Part shown: one piece after another, positions 6,996-10,238 of the stretch
How positions within the stretch are numbered: the stretch's first letter is position 1
How the letters are laid out: each line of letters begins with the position of its first letter
NCBI GenBank assembly: GCA_007118195.1
Contig: SKSA01000029.1
Location: 1 to 10,238, forward strand
DNA from: Anaerobacillus sp.
GTDB taxonomy: Bacteria > Bacillota > Bacilli > Bacillales > Anaerobacillaceae
Direction: 5' to 3'
Length of the DNA: 10,238 bases
Made by a program: the position numbers and the translations under genes
Notes under the pieces: generated by a model
Seen by the model: the letters and a program-made list of their open reading frames with translations, nothing else
Told to the model about the DNA's origin: nothing
Database searches by the model: none

Positions 6996-7121
6996 ATTGA
7001 ATTTATACATTAGAAGGTGACGAGTAAACCGTCATGAGCGTTTTGTATGAAAAAGGCGGTTGACACTAGTGTGCAAGCCTCTAAAGTTAGACGAAATGGC
7101 TCTTTGAATGTATGAGAAAAG

Positions 7122-7240
7122 AAATCAAAACGGCGGAATGATTACTCATCTTTGTTTTATCGGCGAGAAGAGTAATCAAAACGGCGGAATGATTACTCAT
7201 TTTTGTTTTTTTCTACGAGAATAGTAATCAAAAAAACGGC
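7122..7240. repeat. 51-bp tandem repeat with inverted arms (about 2.3 copies)
   Basis: The 27-base core beginning AATCAAAACGGCGGAATGAT occurs identically at 7123-7149 and 7174-7200, a period of 51 bp. The spacers between cores are also similar (TTTGTTTT, then a CGAGAA-like stretch). A third, truncated copy begins TAATCAAAAAAACGGC at 7225. In the second copy GAGTAATCA (7170-7178) and TGATTACTC (7190-7198) form a perfect 9-bp stem around an 11-base loop. Because arms alternate along the array, TGATTACTC of copy one (7139-7147) can equally pair with GAGTAATCA of copy two. No coding capacity is apparent. Confidence 0.85.
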
Positions 7241-7363
7241 ATTTTACATATTTAAATGGTGCGATTAATCGTTTTGGTGTTTTCTTCTAACGGCTGTTCT
7301 ATTGCTGTCTAATCTATCATAGGCTTATACAAATGACTAGTATGTTAGAAGAGGGGGATCATA

Positions 7364-8209
7364 GTGGCATATCGTTTATTAGCCTTAGACATCGATGGAA
7401 CGGTGTTAAAATCGAACCATCGCTTAGCAAAACAAACGAAGGACGCAATTGAATTTGCAAAAAGGAAAGGTGTTTACGTAACTTTAGCTACAGGGAGAGC
7501 TTTTCCTTCTGCACAAAAAGTAGCACAGGCGTTAAACCTCGACACAGATTTAATTACTCATGATGGTGCATTTATTTCTTCTTCATTAGAAACCCCAACA
7601 TTTGAGAAAAGAATGAACAATGAAAAGGCTTATCATATCGTTGAGGTATTAGAGAAACATAACTGTCATATTCGAGTGATGCATGAAAAGTTTGCGATCG
7701 GTAATAAAATTAGACAAAAAAATTATTTAATTGCAAAAATGACGATCGGTATCGGTGACCCATTATTTTATCCTGTAACTTTTGTTAATTCCGTTAGTAA
7801 CCATTTATTAAATGAACCAGTAATGCCACCTAAAATTCATGCTCACTTCTTCAACGAAAAAGAGCGCCAAAATGCAATTGAAGAGCTATCACAAGAAATA
7901 CCAGGCATTCATATGACAGCCTCTTCTGAAAGTGGATTAGAAATCGTCTCAGAAGGGATATCGAAAGCAAAAGGGCTACAGATTTTAGGACAAAAGTTAG
8001 GAATTGGTCTAAACGAGATGGTGGCCATTGGAGCAAGTGAAAATGATATAGAAATGATCACACAAGCCGGTTTAGGTGTAGCAATGGGCAATGCACCGAG
8101 ACATATTCGCGAGAAGGCAGATTGGGTTACACGTTCAAATGACCATGGTGGAGTTGCTTATATGGTAAGAGAAGTATTCAGAAAACAATTGAACATGCAA
8201 TATAAGTAA
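7364..8209 (+). CDS. yhaX: Cof-type HAD-superfamily phosphatase, probable YhaX
   Basis: A 281-residue Cof/IIB-type haloacid dehalogenase-family protein, cytoplasmic and probably a sugar-phosphate or nucleotide-type phosphatase. Motif I is DIDGT (Asp9 nucleophile, Asp11 acid/base). Motif II is the Thr43 of TLATGRAF, motif III is probably Lys201 (GISKAKGL), and motif IV is IGASENDIEM (222-231). The type IIB cap lies roughly at residues 85-190. In motif IV the usual GDxxND reads GASEND, so the first metal-ligand Asp is Ala224 while Asp228 is kept; activity may be altered. The start is GTG at 7364 after GAGGGGG (7351-7357). The yhaX name rests on family and position between yheA and yhaQ. B. subtilis yhaX is, from memory, a SigE-dependent sporulation gene. 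The gene ends just before the large nested hairpin. Confidence 0.85.
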   Translation: MAYRLLALDIDGTVLKSNHRLAKQTKDAIEFAKRKGVYVTLATGRAFPSAQKVAQALNLDTDLITHDGAFISSSLETPTFEKRMNNEKAYHIVEVLEKHNCHIRVMHEKFAIGNKIRQKNYLIAKMTIGIGDPLFYPVTFVNSVSNHLLNEPVMPPKIHAHFFNEKERQNAIEELSQEIPGIHMTASSESGLEIVSEGISKAKGLQILGQKLGIGLNEMVAIGASENDIEMITQAGLGVAMGNAPRHIREKADWVTRSNDHGGVAYMVREVFRKQLNMQYK

Positions 8210-8213
8210 TAGC

Positions 8214-8340
8214 AAAACGGGGCTGTCCCATAAGTGTCTGACACCAGTCACCAAAATATAGACGTATAGAATGATTATCCGTCTATATTTTGGTGCCTAA
8301 CGGTGTCAGACACTTTATTTTCGGACAGCCCCGTTTTTTT
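8214..8340. repeat. Nested inverted repeat (MITE-like hairpin) also serving as terminator
   Basis: Three perfect stems nest inside one another. The outer stem AAAACGGGGCTGTCC (8214-8228) pairs with 8323-8337 (15 bp). The middle stem GTGTCTGACACC (8234-8245) pairs with 8302-8313 (12 bp). The inner stem CACCAAAATATAGACG (8249-8264) pairs with 8280-8295 (16 bp), around a 15-base loop. The right end runs into TTTTTTT (8334-8340), so on the plus strand it is a strong rho-independent terminator for the HAD gene. GTGTCTGACAC is itself palindromic, allowing side hairpins. The structure, its GGGGCTGTCC ends and its compact size suggest a small non-coding inverted-repeat element. No clear target-site duplication flanks it and no transposase is present. 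Confidence 0.85.
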
Positions 8341-8349
8341 ATTTGTATA

Positions 8350-8407
8350 GATCGAGTACATGGCGCTTATGATTTTCAGGGCTGAACAAGGCGCTTGCGT
8401 TTTTCTA
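8350..8407 (+). repeat. Probable remnant of a common Bacillaceae intergenic repeat
   Basis: The stretch containing GGCGCTTATG and then GGGCTGAACAAGGCGCTTGC resembles, from memory, the 3' part of a repeat scattered between genes in many Bacillus genomes. That repeat typically begins GTCTAGCTCCAGCGCC and ends in GCGCTTGCGCTTTTC. Only the right-hand part is present here, and the GGCGCTT word is repeated at 8362-8368 and 8390-8396. It does not appear to code. The identification depends on recall and not on a search. Confidence 0.45.
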
Positions 8408-8451
8408 ATTGAAACTTTTCTTTAAGAAGTTCGTAAAAAATATATGGTACA

Positions 8452-8480
8452 TAGACAAAAATAAAATGTAACAGTAAAAT
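8452..8480 (+). promoter_or_regulatory. SigA-type promoter for the yhaQP exporter
   Basis: TAGACA (8452-8457) and TAAAAT (8475-8480) each match 5 of 6 consensus bases and are separated by exactly 17 bases. The start of transcription would fall near 8487, about 48 bases before the GTG start of the ATPase gene. An inverted repeat, ATGGTAC (8444-8450) with GTACCAT (8489-8495), flanks the promoter, and ATGTAAC occurs directly repeated at 8466-8472 and 8494-8500. These could be operator sites, but no regulator is known from the window. Confidence 0.55.
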
Positions 8481-8534
8481 CTTTATTGGTACCATGTAAC
8501 GAAACACGGAATTGTTTGAAAGGGGATTAAGGCA

Positions 8535-9434
8535 GTGTCATTACATATAGAAAATATCACCAAGAAGTTCGGCGACTTTGTTGCAGTAGATCATCTCTCA
8601 TTAGCGATACCAGATAAACAAATGTTCGGCTTATTGGGAGCAAACGGTGCAGGAAAAACGACGACCTTTCGCATGATTTTAGGTTTACTTGATCCTACAG
8701 AAGGTAAAATCACGTGGAATGGCAAGAAGATCAATTATGATGTAAGTGGTGAAATAGGTTATTTACCGGAAGAAAGAGGCCTTTATCCTAAATTAAAAGT
8801 TCGTGACCAACTCGTTTACTTAGGACGTTTAAGAAACATGAGAAAGCCAGAAATTTTAAATGAAATGACGTATTGGTTAGAAAGATTTAAAGTTCCAGAG
8901 TATGCGAACAAAAAAATAGAAGAGCTTTCCAAAGGGAACCAGCAAAAGATTCAATTTATTGCAGCAGTTATTCATAAGCCAAAGCTATTAATTTTAGATG
9001 AACCTTTTAGTGGATTAGACCCCGTAAATGTTGAATTGTTAAAAGATGCTGTTATTGATTTAAAAGAGCAAGGAACCTCAATTGTTTTTTCGAGCCATAG
9101 AATGGAACATGTCGAAGAATTATGTGAACATCTGTGCATCCTTCACAGTGGATCTCCCGTTGTTCATGGTGAACTACGAAATGTAAAGCGCTCATTCGGA
9201 AAAAAGAATGTGGTCGTTCATGCTGATTTTGATTTAAGCTTTATCGAAAATATTAGGGGGGTAACTAAGTTTAGAAAAACAACTGAAGGAGTGCAAGTGC
9301 AGGTAAAAGATGAAGTCATTTCCCAAGAAATTTTTCAAGCGCTAACAAAAAAAGGCTTCGTTCGGAAGTTTCATCTTGAAGAGCCTTCTTTACATGACAT
9401 TTTCATTGAAAAAGTAGGTGCTTCTTATGAATAA
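8535..9434 (+). CDS. yhaQ: YhaQ/NatA-type ABC exporter ATP-binding protein
   Basis: A 299-residue ABC ATPase of the NatA (sodium or drug efflux) subgroup, essentially the length I recall for B. subtilis YhaQ. Walker A is GANGAGKT (35-42). The region of the Q-loop reads YLPEERGLYP (76-85), with Glu where many ABC proteins have Gln, as I recall being usual in this subgroup. The signature is LSKGN (131-135), Walker B is LLILDE (151-156), the D-loop is SGLD (159-162) and the switch histidine is His188 (SSHRMEH). A C-terminal extension of about 80 residues follows the ATPase core. It energises the permease encoded next, at the cytoplasmic membrane face. The start is GTG at 8535 with AGGGGA at 8521-8526 and an 8-base spacer. 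The stop overlaps the permease start by 8 bp, so the two are co-translated. The substrate cannot be read from the sequence. Confidence 0.9.
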   Translation: MSLHIENITKKFGDFVAVDHLSLAIPDKQMFGLLGANGAGKTTTFRMILGLLDPTEGKITWNGKKINYDVSGEIGYLPEERGLYPKLKVRDQLVYLGRLRNMRKPEILNEMTYWLERFKVPEYANKKIEELSKGNQQKIQFIAAVIHKPKLLILDEPFSGLDPVNVELLKDAVIDLKEQGTSIVFSSHRMEHVEELCEHLCILHSGSPVVHGELRNVKRSFGKKNVVVHADFDLSFIENIRGVTKFRKTTEGVQVQVKDEVISQEIFQALTKKGFVRKFHLEEPSLHDIFIEKVGASYE

Positions 9435-10238
9435 GTTTTTTGTTATTTTTGGAAATACCTACATGAATAAAATTAAATCAAAGTCGTTTATTATTACAAC
9501 GTTAGTAATCGCCGTTCTCATCGTTGGACTAACAAATTTAGAAAGAATGATTGATTTTTTTGAAAAAAGAAGTGGTCCAACAGAAATTGCAGTCATCGAT
9601 GATTCCAATATATTATTTGAACCTCTTCAGGCTCAACTACAGCTTATTAAAGAAGATCTATTGTTGATCAGCTATGAAGGTACAAAAGAGGAAGCAGAAG
9701 CAAAGATCGTCGAAGGGCAACTAGATGGACTTGTCGTTTTATCTTTAAATGATGAAGGGCTACCAGAAGCGGTTTACAAAGCTAATCTTGTTGCTGAACA
9801 GCGAGTGCCAGGACAACTTGAACATGCATTGCAGCAAATAAAGATGACGTTGGCAACCGAGAGTATTGGTATTGCCCCGAATGATCTTGAAAAACTGTAT
9901 GCACCTGTTCCTTTCGAACGAGTTGCTTTAACAGAAGGAGCAAAAACAGAAGAAGAGCTTTACCAAGCGCGAATGCTCGTTAATATCCTCGTTTTCGTCA
10001 TTTATTTCTCTGTATTAATCTATGGGAATATGATTGCGATGGAAGTAGCAATAGAGAAATCATCGCGAGTAATGGAAATATTGATTTCAAGCGTTTCGCC
10101 TGTTACGCAAATGTTTGCGAAAATTTTTGCAGTGGCCCTTCTAGGATTAACTCAACAAGCATTTGTTTTACTAGTCGCTTTTCTATCAATCATCCAATCG
10201 ATGCCAGCTCAGCAAGACGATAGTTTAGGCGGAGTAGC
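9427..10238 (+). CDS. yhaP: YhaP/NatB-type ABC-2 permease, 3' end beyond the window
   Basis: The reading frame opens with ATG at 9427 (MNKFFVIFGNTYMNKIKSKS) inside the last codons of the ATPase gene and stays open for 270 codons to the window edge. Family members are roughly 400 residues, so about two thirds is present. It has an N-terminal membrane segment (about 20-38), then a large extracytoplasmic domain (about 40-180) rich in Glu and Gln. A second membrane segment (about 183-202) follows, then the ABC-2/NatB hallmark EKSSRVMEILISSVSP (210-225) on the cytoplasmic side and a third membrane segment (about 230-255). It forms the membrane channel of the exporter with the preceding ATPase. The ribosome site is weak (GTAGGTG at 9416-9422), in keeping with translational coupling. 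Confidence 0.9.
   Translation, partial: MNKFFVIFGNTYMNKIKSKSFIITTLVIAVLIVGLTNLERMIDFFEKRSGPTEIAVIDDSNILFEPLQAQLQLIKEDLLLISYEGTKEEAEAKIVEGQLDGLVVLSLNDEGLPEAVYKANLVAEQRVPGQLEHALQQIKMTLATESIGIAPNDLEKLYAPVPFERVALTEGAKTEEELYQARMLVNILVFVIYFSVLIYGNMIAMEVAIEKSSRVMEILISSVSPVTQMFAKIFAVALLGLTQQAFVLLVAFLSIIQSMPAQQDDSLGGV

Larger units (their letters stand above)
6890..7363. other. 474-bp repeat-rich intergenic region without a recognisable gene
   Basis: Between yheA and the HAD gene I find no open reading frame with a ribosome site; the only ATG near a plausible context (7034) stops after nine codons. The region holds the yheA terminator, the 7-8 bp degenerate repeat, a 10-base palindrome ACACTAGTGT (7063-7072), the 51-bp tandem repeat, and another 10-base palindrome, CGATTAATCG (7262-7271). 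No convincing promoter for the HAD gene is visible. CATAGGCTTATAC (7318-7330) has partial likeness to mother-cell promoter -10 elements, but a matching -35 is missing. Confidence 0.6.

Noticed and set aside
7122..7240. CRISPR array
   Set aside because: Only two full copies occur, the spacer segments resemble each other, and no cas gene is nearby.
7851..8091. Two minus-strand frames inside the HAD gene
   Set aside because: Both are antisense shadows of a gene with intact HAD motifs and have no independent support.
8411..8534. Riboswitch or leader RNA before the exporter gene
   Set aside because: The leader after the inferred start is only about 48 bases. Apart from one 7-bp inverted repeat with a 38-base loop, there is no conserved fold or terminator that would support it.

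Overview
This window looks like chromosome from a low-GC, endospore-forming Firmicute of the Bacillaceae. The evidence is the AT-rich composition with GGAGG-type ribosome sites and frequent GTG starts. A block of genes also matches, from memory, the yhe/yha region of Bacillus subtilis: yheC/D-like genes, yheB, yheA, a Cof-type HAD protein in the yhaX position, and a yhaQ-yhaP ABC exporter. Genus and species cannot be fixed from the sequence alone. No phage, plasmid, CRISPR, tRNA or rRNA feature was found.

Left half (32-5116, minus strand): four consecutive genes form one tightly packed operon, with junctions of a 21-bp gap, a 4-bp overlap and a 26-bp overlap. All four encode ATP-grasp proteins of the YheC/YheD family, which is linked to spore coat assembly. 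As I recall it, B. subtilis has two such genes, so this is an expanded array. The second gene is a short YheC-like form without the N-terminal domain. The other three are longer YheD-like forms. The last gene has a recently duplicated, repeat-bearing segment in its N-terminal region, and its stop codon lies inside a heptanucleotide tandem repeat. The 165-bp divergent region upstream (5117-5281) carries weak candidates for mother-cell sporulation promoters (SigE-like and SigK-like) reading towards the array.

Middle (5282-6932, plus strand): yheB (DUF445/UPF0754 membrane protein) and yheA (UPF0342, YlbF-like helical protein), closed by a clear rho-independent terminator.

Right half (6933-10238, plus strand): a repeat-rich intergenic stretch holds a degenerate 7-8 bp repeat and a 51-bp tandem repeat with inverted arms. 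It is followed by a Cof-type HAD phosphatase gene, a 124-bp nested inverted repeat that can also act as its terminator, a probable remnant of a common Bacillaceae intergenic repeat, a good SigA-type promoter, and a NatAB/YhaQP-type ABC exporter. The exporter ATPase is complete. Its permease starts inside the ATPase stop region and runs off the right edge.

The strongest candidate for something less ordinary is the four-gene ATP-grasp array. Several different amide-bond-forming (or similar) ligases made together in the mother cell could build or attach a peptide-like modification on the spore surface. That role is inference; the substrates are unknown.
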